Assembly: GCA_949126835.1 (NCBI GenBank) | Contig: OX421496.1 | Coordinates: 21,283,844 to 21,347,843, forward strand | DNA: 64,000 bases | Source: Anisus vortex | Lineage: Eukaryota > Mollusca > Gastropoda > Planorbidae | Direction: 5' to 3' | In this document: piece after piece, positions 1 through 38,868 of the stretch | Layout: every line of letters begins with the position of its first letter | Position numbering within the stretch: the first letter of the stretch is position 1 | Position numbers and translations under genes: made by a program | The notes under the pieces: model-generated | What the model saw: the letters and a program-made list of their open reading frames with translations, nothing else | Database searches by the model: none | Told to the model about the DNA's origin: nothing

Positions 1-1880
1 CTCCTGTGGGCGTTCTAATAAGAAGTCTAAAATCCAGTTACATATGTTAACAGGAAAAGAGAGTTGGTAGTAAAGTTTGTTGTACAATTGTTGTGGTATA
101 ATGGTATTAAAGGCTGAGCTATAGTCTATAAATAATATTCTTGCATATGACTTGCTTAACTCTAAGTGGTTTAATACCTCATGCACATTTATTGCAATAG
201 CTTCATCTACTGATCTATTAGACCTGTACGCGAATTGAAAATTATCGAAGTCTGATGGTAGTAAAGTATTTAAAAATTTCAAAACAATAGAGCGTTTTCA
301 GTAGGCGGAGCTTAAGTTTTTTTGTGTACATTTAGTGACGTATTTGTGTAAATATAGAACCCACTTGAGGTACAAACATAACGTGGTGAAAGTGAAGTAC
401 TTCTTTATCATGCAAAATTCACATCTGAATATTGGCTATCCTACTCAAAAATAAGGAGGTAAATAGTAGTACTGTAGATTAATTGATTAATGTGATTAGG
501 CTAGGGCCGGCTAGACCTATTTACACTTTCAATTTCACTTTATAGGCCTACACTTTTAATGTTTCGTAGGCTAGGCTACGATGTCAAGCGATATTGTTGG
601 TGAATAGGCTATCTAGTCAAGTCACTATTAGGCTCACATCGTCTATGATCTATGTCTATGATAATAATAAAATAGCCTATTTTATTTAACATACATAATA
701 CAGCTTAAATCTTAATAAGACTTAAAACACAACACATCATTTAAAAAAAGCTCGAGCCTATATGAAACTTTATTAATACAGCGGCCATATTTAATTGTAC
801 ACCATTACTCAAAGTAAACACAAATCACGTGCTTTTTGTCACGGGATTGCAAACGCCCTATTGATTCAAAACATTTCATAGCCACAGATGTTAAGGCTAC
901 TGGTCTGTAATCATTTAATGTTTGTGGGGACTGCTTTTTAGGCACAGGCACAATGGTAGACTTTTTAAGGCATGTAGGGACCGAGCAGGTTTCTAGCGAC
1001 CAATTAAAAATAACAGTGAATACAGGTGCCAGCTCTGCACTACACACTTTTAGTAGTTTTGTTGTTAACTTGTCTGGTCCAGCGGCTTTGTTAACTTTCA
1101 GTTTACTAAACGAGCGCCTTACGTCATGCTCGTCTACGACGAATGGTGGCGAGTCATTGGATGGCAATGGGACAGGGCTAGTTTTGTTGTCTTTATCAAA
1201 CCTTGCGTAGAATACGTTTAACCTGTCAGGCAGGGTGGGGTCATCACACTCGGTGGTCTTAGGTGTGCCCTTGTATTGTGTTATGGTGTTCATATTGGCC
1301 CACATATGCCTACTTTGCTCCGAGGAGAAAAGATCTTCAATTTTGTCTTTATATTTATTTTTTGCTTCTTTAATTGCTTTTTTCAACTTCGCCTTTGTTT
1401 GACGAAACAGTGTTGGTTCTTCTTTTCTGTTTCTGTAGGCTTTGTCCTTCTCACTTATTAATCTTTTAATGTCTTTGTCAACCCATGCTTTTGAATTCGG
1501 GTAAAAAGTAACTGTTTTTTTCGGCACACACACATCTTCGCAAAATTTTATGTATTCAGAAACCGTGTCTGTGTACTCATGAATTGTTGTGTGTTCATCA
1601 CGGAAAATGTCCCATTCGGTGGTTTCAAAACAGTCTTGCAACTGTTCTGTCGCCATAACTGTCCATTGTTTTATTATTTTCTTTACAGGTTCAATAGATT
1701 TTGATTTTTGTTGGTACATTGGTATCAACAAAACCACAGAATGGTCACTATTACCAAGGCCAGGCCGTTCAACAGACTTGTACGCGTGTTTGATCTTGCA
1801 ATAACAGTGGTCAAGTGTGTTATCGCGCCGTGTTGAACTAAGTTCTGTGGTGCCTCCATATGGTTGACTCAGACACTCAG
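1..1880 (-). pseudogene. LINE (non-LTR retrotransposon) endonuclease/RT remnant
   Basis: Reading the minus strand, the end of an endonuclease domain (LGNSDHSVVLL, about 1735-1760) is followed by a lysine-rich linker and the N-terminal half of a reverse transcriptase (NKAAGPDKLTTKLLK, DYRPVALTS near 880-920). The frame stops at a 571-bp insertion (289-859) and resumes at 1-285 with FAYRSNRSVDEA and ILFIDYSSAFN, the motif that carries the first catalytic Asp of LINE RTs. The rest, including the FADD-type motif, lies outside the window. The arrangement and motifs resemble the CR1/L2/Rex1 group, but the exact clade is inferred. The insertion and the missing 5' part make it non-functional. Confidence 0.85.
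289..859 (-). mobile_element. MITE-1, copy a (571 bp) inside the LINE
   Basis: This segment is an inverted, closely similar copy of 8069-8642. The ends are short inverted repeats (AGAGCGTTT at one end, AGGGCGTTTGC at the other). An AT dinucleotide flanks both ends (287-288 and 860-861). Removing the element plus one AT joins the two RT halves in one frame, which supports these borders. No coding capacity is seen, so it is a non-autonomous DNA element. The superfamily is not clear. Confidence 0.8.
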
Positions 1881-2399
1881 AGATTCTTAGAAAAAAAGAG
1901 TCTTTAAAAGGAGTTTAAAGCCGTTTCTCTTTAAATAGCGTCTGTGTGCCTTATGTTCTCATACATCTGCTATTGCAATTTATACCAAGATAGCACTGAG
2001 CATGATAAATGTAATAGCATGGATACAGGGCCAGTGTACCGCTATTGGGGAAAGTCGTCGTCATGTTTTTAGCTCTGTAGATGTCTGATATAACAATCAT
2101 TTGTGTGTAACAAAATTGAATGCGCTGCTATTTTCAAGCACTATTTGTGACTTCCTGTGAACAAGTTGACAAAAAATCTTTATTGTTTTTCATATTAGTA
2201 ACCATAATATATATAATATTGGTAAGTTATTTACATTAATATGTCTTTCAAGCATTTCAATTTTACTTAACAACAAATCTAATAAAAATCCGTATATAAT
2301 AGTCAGAAAAAGAAAAGGAACAATTTGTAAATAATCTTCTTCTTCTTCATTGTACTGTGGACACCCCCGTAAGACCCGAGGCAAAAGTCCACAATTTAA
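1881..2399. other. No recognisable feature
   Basis: AT-rich sequence with simple tracts. ORFs are short and match no family I recognise. It may contain the 5' continuation of the LINE at 1-1880, but stops interrupt the frame. Confidence 0.4.
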
Positions 2400-2890
2400 G
2401 GTTGATTTGATTACAAATGGATAAAAAAAATGTGCATTAACTACTTATAAATATTTTATAACATACAAACAAGAGTTATAAGTAGACGGCTGAGTTTGTT
2501 TATAAGTATTTAGTAAAATCCTTCAGTGATGATTTGAAAGCCGGTACAAGAGGAGGCTGTGATGGAGGCTTGGTCCAATGTGTACCACAGTCTAATGGCT
2601 GACGGAAAAAAAAGAATATTTGTAAACTTCGGTGCGTGTGTGTGGAACACGCAGTTTGGGCAGATGATCTCTGGTAGAGCGGGACACTTGTTGGATGAGA
2701 CCTGACAGTGTGGTCATGTCCACGCGGCCATTCATGATCTTGTACATCATGGTGACTTAGTCTACCGCTCTCCCCTGTTGCAGGGACTACAGATGGAGTT
2801 TGGCCACAAAAGCAGAGGCGCTTGTTTTGATGCCATAGTTCTGTAGGAGACGACGTGCTTCACGTCGCTGGGTCATCTCCAATGTGGATA
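2400..2890 (-). pseudogene. LINE 3'-end fragment
   Basis: On the minus strand a broken frame reads MMYKIMNGRVDM, then DHLPKLRVPHTRTEVYKYSFF, with stops in between. This is the typical C-terminal region of CR1/L2-like LINE proteins downstream of the RT core. Nothing upstream of it is retained, so it is probably a 5'-truncated insertion. Confidence 0.6.
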
Positions 2891-3389
2891 TCAAATAATG
2901 AACCAATAAAGAATAAAACAACCAATTTTATCTTTGAAAGAGCCTTAGAATCAGCACTATTCCGTTACCAGGGTAAAAAGATCTTCAATTTGTTATATGA
3001 CACAATGTGATATCCAGTGGGGATCCGGTTTCTACACTATTAATTAAGAAAAGAGCGTTTATCTATGTCACATATTCTCATTCGTCGATAAAATTTAACT
3101 TGTTTACTTCTGTTAAAGAAAACCTTTTTTGCTTAACGTATCTCTTGTGTATCACAAACCAACTCTTTTCCCCATACCTCACAAAGTGTACTATTCTAAT
3201 TCTTGGGCATTTATGATAGGTGTGTGTACATACCACCCTTATTTAACTTAGTTCAACAAAACACATTTTAATAAGCACCACAGATTACTCTAACGGTTAT
3301 GTCGCCAAATCAATCTTCACATTACCGTCATTTGAAACTTTTGTTTAATAATATTTCCTGGGTAATGTAACACTCTTTCCTTCACATTA
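2891..3389. other. No recognisable feature
   Basis: AT-rich DNA upstream of the first plus-strand gene. The ORFs have no family signature. Regulatory sequence for the gene at 4157 could lie here or in 3700-4150, but no core promoter element can be picked out with confidence. Confidence 0.4.
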
Positions 3390-3460
3390 TCATTGGGGAA
3401 TTGAACCCAGGTCGCACCATAGGCTAACCAGCTATAGAGGAAGCATACCGGAAGCGGGAT
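3390..3460 (-). repeat. tRNA-like SINE head
   Basis: The minus strand contains a tRNA-like pair of RNA polymerase III boxes: an A-box-like TAGCTGGTTAGCC and, about 20 nt later, GGGTTCAATTCC as B box. No full cloverleaf can be folded by eye, so this is a SINE or tRNA relic rather than a working tRNA gene. Confidence 0.4.
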
Positions 3461-3559
3461 CGAAAACATAAAATATGACCCAATAATGTCACGTGTCATT
3501 AAATTAACCAATGGGGATCGGAATGCACACACACAGTTTACTTTATATATATTATATAT

Positions 3560-3710
3560 ATATACACAGAGCCCACACAAGCCTATGTAGCGCCCCAGGG
3601 CAAAAGTTTCAGCGACGCCCCCTTTCATACAGTAACTGCTTTGTTTACTGCTATATTTTGACTATATTTGCAGCCCCTAGAAGTTTCGCCCTTGGGCGGA
3701 GCACTATGTG
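3560..3710. repeat. Interspersed repeat, related to 5290-5735
   Basis: The stretch CCCAGGGCAAAAGTTTCAGC at 3595-3614 and its surroundings recur almost unchanged at 5320-5360. Near 3680 a partly complementary piece (TTTCGCCCTTGGGCG) suggests a fold-back structure. Probably a non-autonomous DNA element. Confidence 0.5.
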
Positions 3711-4156
3711 TGCGCACTGTATATTATATCTAATAAATATATATGAGATGTGTTAGTTTTAATAACTTTTGAAAAAAAAACACATTAATAATCTATATTT
3801 CGTAGCACGAGTAACGTACAGTACTATACTTCAAATCAGGAGGCTTGTTCCAAAATCTAAATATCCTGCCAGTCCAATCAAAGTAAATTTTATGATCAGC
3901 TTTTCTATAGCTTGTTTATAAACATGAAACATTTAGACACGTTTTTGCTATTACGAATCATTATGAGGTCAAAGCAAAAATATATTAACTCTCCTGTTAG
4001 TTGTGTGTGTGTGTTGTTGTTTTTTGTGTTCTTTTGAATCGTTGAATTGACAAGAGTTAAATATCCCGGAAGCCTGATCAAGTAGGATACTTATTGTAGG
4101 GTTTTGCCGGACCACCAAGCCTAATTCATACAGTGCCACCCCCAACTCCGGCAACC

Positions 4157-32688
<28,532 letters not shown>

Positions 32689-32935
32689 ATGCTAGCTGTG
32701 CATAACTTGACAGATAGAAGCACTTGGTGTGGGGGAAAAAAAGAAGATAGTTAGACCTTAAGATCTAGACTCTAGATCTATATTTTTTTGAAGAAATTTT
32801 GTTTTTGGGGTAGAAGTCTTCATAAAATTGCAACTTTTAAACATGATTATCCTAATATGCTGAAAAATTGTTTCCAATTATTTTCTATTTAAAAATAGTT
32901 GTCACTGTTATTTAACAGAAATATATCTCTACTTC

Positions 32936-32941
32936 AATAAA
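32936..32941 (+). promoter_or_regulatory. Poly(A) signal AATAAA
   Basis: A canonical AATAAA lies 248 nt after the stop codon of the membrane-protein gene, in AT-rich sequence and followed by a TTTTTATT stretch. It is the first such signal after the stop. Confidence 0.6.
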
Positions 32942-33109
32942 TTGATTTTTATTCAATAACCTTTGCCTTTGACTTATCTCAATATTTTATTTTTCTCTAA
33001 AACATAATTTAGAAATTGGTTTGGATACCTTTGCTGTATGCCTAAACATAAAATAGACGAATTAAATAGGTTAATATACTGTATAGATTACAGACATTTT
33101 ACGTTCGCA

Positions 33110-33240
33110 ATAACTCGTCTGTATAAAAAGAGGCGTCTGCAGTATATAAGATTAAGATGGATGGCGGCAGGGTTTGAACCCGGACCGTCACGTTTACAGA
33201 CCGGAGTATAACCTCGCCAGCAATATTCGATATACAATAG
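33110..33240 (-). repeat. tRNA-derived SINE
   Basis: The minus strand has GCTGGCGAGGTTATACTCCG and, shortly after, the B box GGGTTCAAACCC. The following sequence (CATCTTAATCTTATATACTG) would be the body. It differs from family 1. Confidence 0.5.
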
Positions 33241-33454
33241 GCTAATAGAAAAATAGAAACAGTTGAAGTGAATCGTGTAAGAAATGCTCTTAACGAGAAG
33301 AAAGAAGTGAACGAAAGTAAGATAGATAAAAGTAATATAAGGCGTGGGAAAGGAGTGATGAAATAGAAAGAAATGAAAGCTGTATGTAGTGGTGTGTGGG
33401 GGGGGGGGGTATAACTGTGGTCTGTCTTTGGTGTTGGATGCACTCAACAAAAAA

Positions 33455-33640
33455 AAACACCAGTTTCCAATTCAGAGATAATTAAGAGACAAACTCCAAC
33501 GGTCCCGCTTTCACGTGCCAGAGATGCGTCAGAGTCTGACGCCCAATGATAGGTCTCCACAGACACAGCACATTCTGCAAGGCTGGCCAAATCACAAGAG
33601 CGCAATTCTAATTGCCTCAATAAATAAATAAATAAATCAT
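33455..33640 (+). pseudogene. LINE C-terminal zinc-finger fragment with (AATA)n tail
   Basis: A frame with one internal stop reads PAFTCQRCVRV, stop, RPMIGLHRHSTFCK, the C-x2-C-x12-H-x-x-H/C type finger that closes many mollusc LINE ORFs. A (AATA) tail follows at about 33621-33640. The same finger type ends the LINE at 35-37 kb. Confidence 0.65.
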
Positions 33641-34240
33641 CTTCCGAGGCTATGGAGCTAATGTTGAATTAAGAGACATGTATCCAGAGTGGTTTATCGT
33701 TCACTGGCAAATCACCTTAACACAATAACAGAGTAAGTAGGTAAATAGCTTAGGCACAGCAACTGCACAGCGCTTAAATTATCTTGAGGCTACCGCCCTG
33801 GACCTCGGGAAAACAAAGTGACCAGTAACGAATAAAACAGTCACGTTTTCTGGGGCATTCACATATATAAACATTCAGTCATACAGGTATTGTAGATGTT
33901 ATGGGAGAGGAGTAAAGAGAATGAAATGAAACCGATATAAACGTAGTGGTGTTGTAGAGGTTAGGCCTACATTGAAATAGGCCTATATAATGCATTGGAT
34001 TCCGAACTTTTCCTATTCTTTGTATCTTTCAAGAATAAGGATGGCGCCCATCAAAAGTCATGGACAGGTCATATTATATTTCAGCCGGCCTACATTTCCC
34101 CGGGAACCCAGTACTTCGACGAGCCTATAAATAAAACAGCACAAGATTAAAAATTGTTCTGGTCGCCATTTTTTAACTTGAAATGAAGAGGCACAAAGTC
34201 AGCCTGGCTCTAGAATATCATATATTATTATAATCCTTTA
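33641..34240. other. No recognisable feature
   Basis: Sequence between LINE fragments, with no supported ORF or repeat match. Confidence 0.5.
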
Positions 34241-34244
34241 TTTA

Positions 34245-34425
34245 TAGAAAAAGAGGTCGGCCGAGAAACACCTGGAGGCAACCGATGTTAAAAAGATAGG
34301 GCTCAACTGGGGTCAGATAGAGAAATTGGCCCATGATAGGGATACCTGCCGCACGGAGGACTCTTGTTGGCGGCCTATGTCCCAGGTGGGGCGAAATGTT
34401 TAACTACTAACTAACTAAAGTTTAT
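34245..34425 (+). pseudogene. LINE 3'-end fragment with CTAA-type tail
   Basis: GAAAAAGAGGTCGGCCGAGA encodes the signature RKRGRPRNTWR. After a frameshift the typical DR-C-R and GGLCPRWGEMFN ending follows. The tail ACTACTAACTAACTAA closes the fragment. Confidence 0.75.
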
Positions 34426-34799
34426 TGATTTCTCAACTTAACTACATGATTAACAATAGAAATCATTAAAAAAAACACATTGACTTCGTTTTATCAAGTG
34501 TCAAACAAGCGTCCCACAAGTAGGACAGTAGCTACGAATGCCCCCGTGTAAAACGTCTCATTTATGGGACAGCAGCTAGTAGCATGCTCAGTTAGTTTTT
34601 TTTAATAAAGTCTTTTTTTTTTAATCAAAATGAATTATTTTTTTTACTTTGATGTTTAGAGTGTTAAATATTGAAGCTACGCTTAAATGTAAGAACTAGA
34701 TCATAGTTTTTGGATAATATTTGTTATAAAAATGATTTTTTTTTAAAATTCTATTCGCTTTATAGATAACTTATTTTAAATGTCCATGTAGTTTTTTTT
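34426..34799. other. No recognisable feature
   Basis: AT-rich with several T homopolymers. No ORF. Confidence 0.5.
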
Positions 34800-34985
34800 T
34801 CTAGATTCAAATGGTCTGTTCATCATCACCCATCCCTTAATCAGTGGGTTGGTCTCTGAGAGGACCATTGTTGACTCCTGTGTCATCACTCGCCACTGGT
34901 CACGATTTTGTGCTGCGGTTTGGGCGCCATTGAAGGACAGCCTGGTCCATTCTTTTATATTTTACTCCCATCTTTTTTTCTATCG
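34800..34985 (-). pseudogene. LINE 3'-end fragment
   Basis: The minus strand reads NIKEWTRLSFNGAQTAAQNR, then DQWRVM, the conserved end of an endonuclease-RT LINE ORF. A GATGATG tail follows at about 34820. Confidence 0.75.
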
Positions 34986-35195
34986 GCTGAGCACTACTGT
35001 ACCCATGGGCCTCATCGCGACGTAGTGTTTAAACCGCCGATACGTTCCCATTAAGAATACACCGGCGGGCGAACGCATGGGGGATGGCCCCCGCAGCGGG
35101 TCCAAGATCCATTGCACTGCCGAGAGGCCAAGAGGTCTCGGTGGGGAGGAAGCAATGGACGCTGCAACCGGTCTCGAGAGCCACCCGGTGCCTGA
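34986..35195. repeat. Repeat related to family R2
   Basis: AAGAATACACCGGCGGGCGA near 35053-35072 is an inverse relative of 7225-7260. The block adjoins the LINE at 35196 without a clear border. Confidence 0.35.
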
Positions 35196-37131
35196 ATGCC
35201 TGTACCTATAGTATCTAAACAAAAGATTCTGGCTCGCTGGGCAGAACACTTCAACTGTGTCTTCAACATGCACTCTACCATCAGCGATGAGGCGATCAAT
35301 CGACTGCCACAGGTAGCAATCAATGATGGAATGGCGGACCCTCCATCAGAGCTGGAAACAAAAAAGGACATTAATTTCCTGTCTAGTGGCAAGGCTTCTG
35401 GAGCTGACACCTTTCCTTCCGAAATATATAAATCAGGTGGACACAAACGGGTTGAAAAACTCACGGCCATGTTCTGCGAGATGTGGAGACAAAAAAGTCC
35501 CACGGGAATTCAAAGTAGCAACCATCATCCACCTCTACAAGCGCAAGGGCAATCGGCAAGCATGCGACAACCATAGGGGGATATCGCTTCTGTGCATCGC
35601 TGGCAAAATCCTTGCAATGATACTCTTAAACAGACTTACAGCTCACTTCGACCAGGGTCTATTGCATGAGAGCCAGTGCGGTTTCAGGAAGGAGAGAGGA
35701 ACCAATGACATGATCTTCGCTGCCCGCCAAATGCAAGAGAAATGCGAGGAACAACATGTACCTCTCTACGCCACTTTTGTAGACTTGACTAAGGCATTTG
35801 ACACAGTCAGCCGCGAGGGACTCTGGAGAATCATGGCCAAAATTGGATGCCCTGACACCTTCATCGAAATGGTCAGGCAACTCCACGACTGCATGCTCGC
35901 CAGAGTCCTAGACCAGGGCAGCTTTTCAGAACCCTTCCAGGTTACAAACGGCGTAAAGCAGGGATGTGTCTTGGCCCTACATTTTTTAGCCGCATGTTCT
36001 CGGCCATGCTTTTGGATGCCTTCAAAGACATTGATGTAGGGATCAAACTCCAGTACCGCTTTGATGGTAAGCTGTTCAATCTGAGGAGACTGCAGGGCAA
36101 ATCTATGACCCGCATTGAGACAATACGGGACTTTTTGTTTGCAGATGACTGCTCCCTAATAGCCTCCACGGAGGCAGTCATGCTGCGCAGTGTGGACCTG
36201 TTCTCAGCGGCATGCACCAACTTCGGCTTAACTATCTCAGCCAAGAAAACCGAGGTTTTGCACCAGCCTGCTCCTGGATGCGAGCACCCTGACCCTTCCA
36301 TCACTGTAAATGGACTAAAGCTAAATAATGTTGACAGGTTCACATACCTCGGCAGTACCCTCTCCCAGTCTGTACATATAGACGATGAAGTAAATCTCAG
36401 GATAGCTAGAGCCGGTTCCTCCTTTGGAAGACTGCGGTCTAATGTTTGGAATCGGAGAGGCATTAAGCTGCAAACCAAACTTAAAGTCTATTCAGCTGCC
36501 GTTCTACCAATTCTTCTCTACGCATGTAAAACCTGGACCGTGTATAGCCGTCACGCCAGGAAGCTAAATCACTTCCATCTGAGCTGCTTACGAAAGCTGA
36601 CACGGGTCAGGTGGCAGGACAGGGTCCCAGACGCTGAGGTATAACAAGCGTGTACACAAAACTGGCAAAAGCCCAGCTAAGATGGTCAGGCCATGTTGTG
36701 CGCATGCCAGAAGTACGACTGCCAAAAAAAAATCTTCTATGGTGAACTAGTCGTAGGAATGCGATCGCGAGGAGGGCAGAAGAAGAGGTATAAAGACACC
36801 CTGAAGGCTTCCCTAAAAAATCTGGAAATTGACCCAAACCATTGGGAAAGACTGGCTTAGGACCGATCCTCTTGGCGAGGCATGACCGCCAATGGAGCAG
36901 CAGCTCAAGAGGAAAAAAGGTGAAGGGTCGCAAATGCAAAACGTCAACTAAGAAAGTCCAGAAAAGACAGCCCCTCTACTGCTGGCAAGAAGGCCTCGCA
37001 TCCATGCCCCCACTGCGGCAAACTTTTTCGGGCAAGAATAGGCCTCACCAGCCATTTTCGTACCCAAAAGCAGCTATGACACTGGCAAAGGATGGTCCTC
37101 TTCGCAAGCGATGGACAATCATCATCATCAT
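35196..37131 (+). pseudogene. LINE reverse transcriptase with C-terminal zinc finger, frameshifted
   Basis: Three main frames give a nearly continuous RT. 35196-35500: LSSGKASGADTFPSEIYK. 35480-35960: DNHRGISLLCIAGKI, ESQCGFRKERGTNDMIFAAR, VDLTKAFDTV, NGVKQGCVLA. 35964-36644: FLFADDCSLIAS, NNVDRFTYLGSTLS, LYACKTWTVY. After another shift come LAKAQLRWSGHVVRMPE and a finger-like CPHCGKLFRARIGLTSHF near 37005. An (ATC)n tail at 37119-37131 marks the 3' end. The catalytic FADD is present, but at least three frameshifts disable the element. Confidence 0.92.
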
Positions 37132-37137
37132 CTATAG

Positions 37138-38860
37138 CATAGGTTCTCAACGGGGGCGTTATCGCCCCCCCCCCGGGGGACGGCGAGAGGCTTTAGGGGG
37201 GCGCTGATGTTCCCGGGGGCGATCGGGGGGCAATGAAGGGCAAGTGGACGGTACAAACGTACCTGATATAATTTGAACACTTGAGCCATCTGAATCGATT
37301 AGTTTTTGGATGGAATCAAATGGAATGTGATGTAAATGCAACTGTCGCCCTAACATCTTCTAATATTAATGATATTTTGATCTCAGCTAAACTGAGAATA
37401 CCTAAGAATTATTTTATTGAAGAATTTAGTCATCATACAAACTGGGTAGTCAATGTAATGTTTGTAAATATGCATATTTTTCCAAGTCATACAAACTGGG
37501 TAGTCAATGTAATGTTTGAAAATATGCATATTTTTCCTAGTCATATAATATTTATATATTTTTTTAATGCATTTTAAAATTCGATTATTTTAAGTTATAA
37601 ATTAAAAAGCATTTTTGTTTATAAAAAAAAAAAAAACATTAGAAATATTATCTCTAATGAAACGGGTCAATTATCTCCCTTTAATTAAAAAAATGTTTCC
37701 ACATTTGATTCAATAGTGATGCCAAACAATTTCTGTTTTGTAATATAACAAATATTACTGACTAATTATTATTTCTTTATATGAGTTCAACATTATGGTT
37801 CTTAGACTACTTGTACTAGAATACTTTTTAGTCTAAAAGAAATTCCGATGGTATGGCGTATTGTAGATTTAATGTTGTAGTTTAGAAAAAAAAGTAGTCT
37901 GTTCCAGATGTATTGGCTGTCTATTGTGTGACAACATTTAGTTAACGTAAGTCTTGGTGGTTTTCTGTATCGCTCACGACAATATTACAGCAGTTCACAA
38001 ATAAGTAATGCATTCAATGATTTTTTTAGACAGCTTTGCATTGATACCTTAATTAATTCTTATTATTATTAATATCTGTATTACTATTATTGTCTGGATA
38101 TAATTTTTTATTGTTTTCCAATTTTATAATTTTCTAGTTATATCTTTGACTATGCCTTTATTACCTTTATTGTACTTATTGTTTGTACTATGTGACAAAA
38201 TAAATATTGTTCATTGTTCATTGACGAGGACTACAAGCGATGGCTACTGCACACAGAGGTGCGTTGGTTAGCAAAAGACGACTGTTTAAATATAATATAT
38301 GAGACTTGGATTCGGTGCTCGAGTTTTTGAAAAGCAAATGCGATTCTTTTGGAGAAAATCAATCAGTTTCTACAGGTCTGTGAGTTTGGGCAACAATTTT
38401 GTATTGCATTCTTATTAACCTCTTTTGTGGAAAAGTGGATTTTATGTTAATACCATTTTGTTGTCAAAAAAGAAAAACAAGACAAGCTGCAAATAGTGAA
38501 GAGTGTAGACCTAAGTATTTTGCAACCAAAATTGAAACAAGTATAGACAAACTACTAGCAACACACCAGTCAAACGATTCACATTAATATTGATTTTATT
38601 AAGCCTCTAGTTTAGATAAGCTTAATTTTTCTTACCTATTAATTCTTACAATATGATTCCTTTTTTATTTTTATTTAAAGATAATAAATAAGCACACAAA
38701 TCTAGTCGGCGTAAAAAAAATAATTGCGGAAACTATATTGACCATTTAATTTCCAGAGGGGTGGGGAAGGGGACGCTACAAAAAAAAAAGGGGGGGGGGG
38801 GCGGTGAGCGGAAAAATATCGTAAAAGGGGGCGAGGGGCCGAATAATATGAGAACCTATG
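37138..38860 (-). mobile_element. hAT-A element, copy 2
   Basis: The termini CATAGGTTCTCAACG and GAGAACCTATG match copy 1 at 7401-9074. An exact 8-bp duplication ATCTATAG flanks it (37130-37137 and 38861-38868). It is longer inside than copy 1 in one part and holds a transposase remnant at 38215-38420. A CR1-like tail (AAATAAATATTGTTCATTG near 38200) suggests a further nested insertion. Confidence 0.9.
38215..38420 (+). pseudogene. hAT transposase fragment
   Basis: The plus strand reads YKRWLLHTEVRWLAKDDCLN, the well-conserved L-HTEVRWLS-G segment of hAT transposases, then a degraded helix and a frameshift near 38330. Only about 60 residues can be followed. Confidence 0.7.
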
Positions 38861-38868
38861 ATCTATAG

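Noticed and set aside
38399..38587. Small plus-strand ORF as a gene
   Set aside because: It is a shifted frame over the hAT-A transposase remnant.
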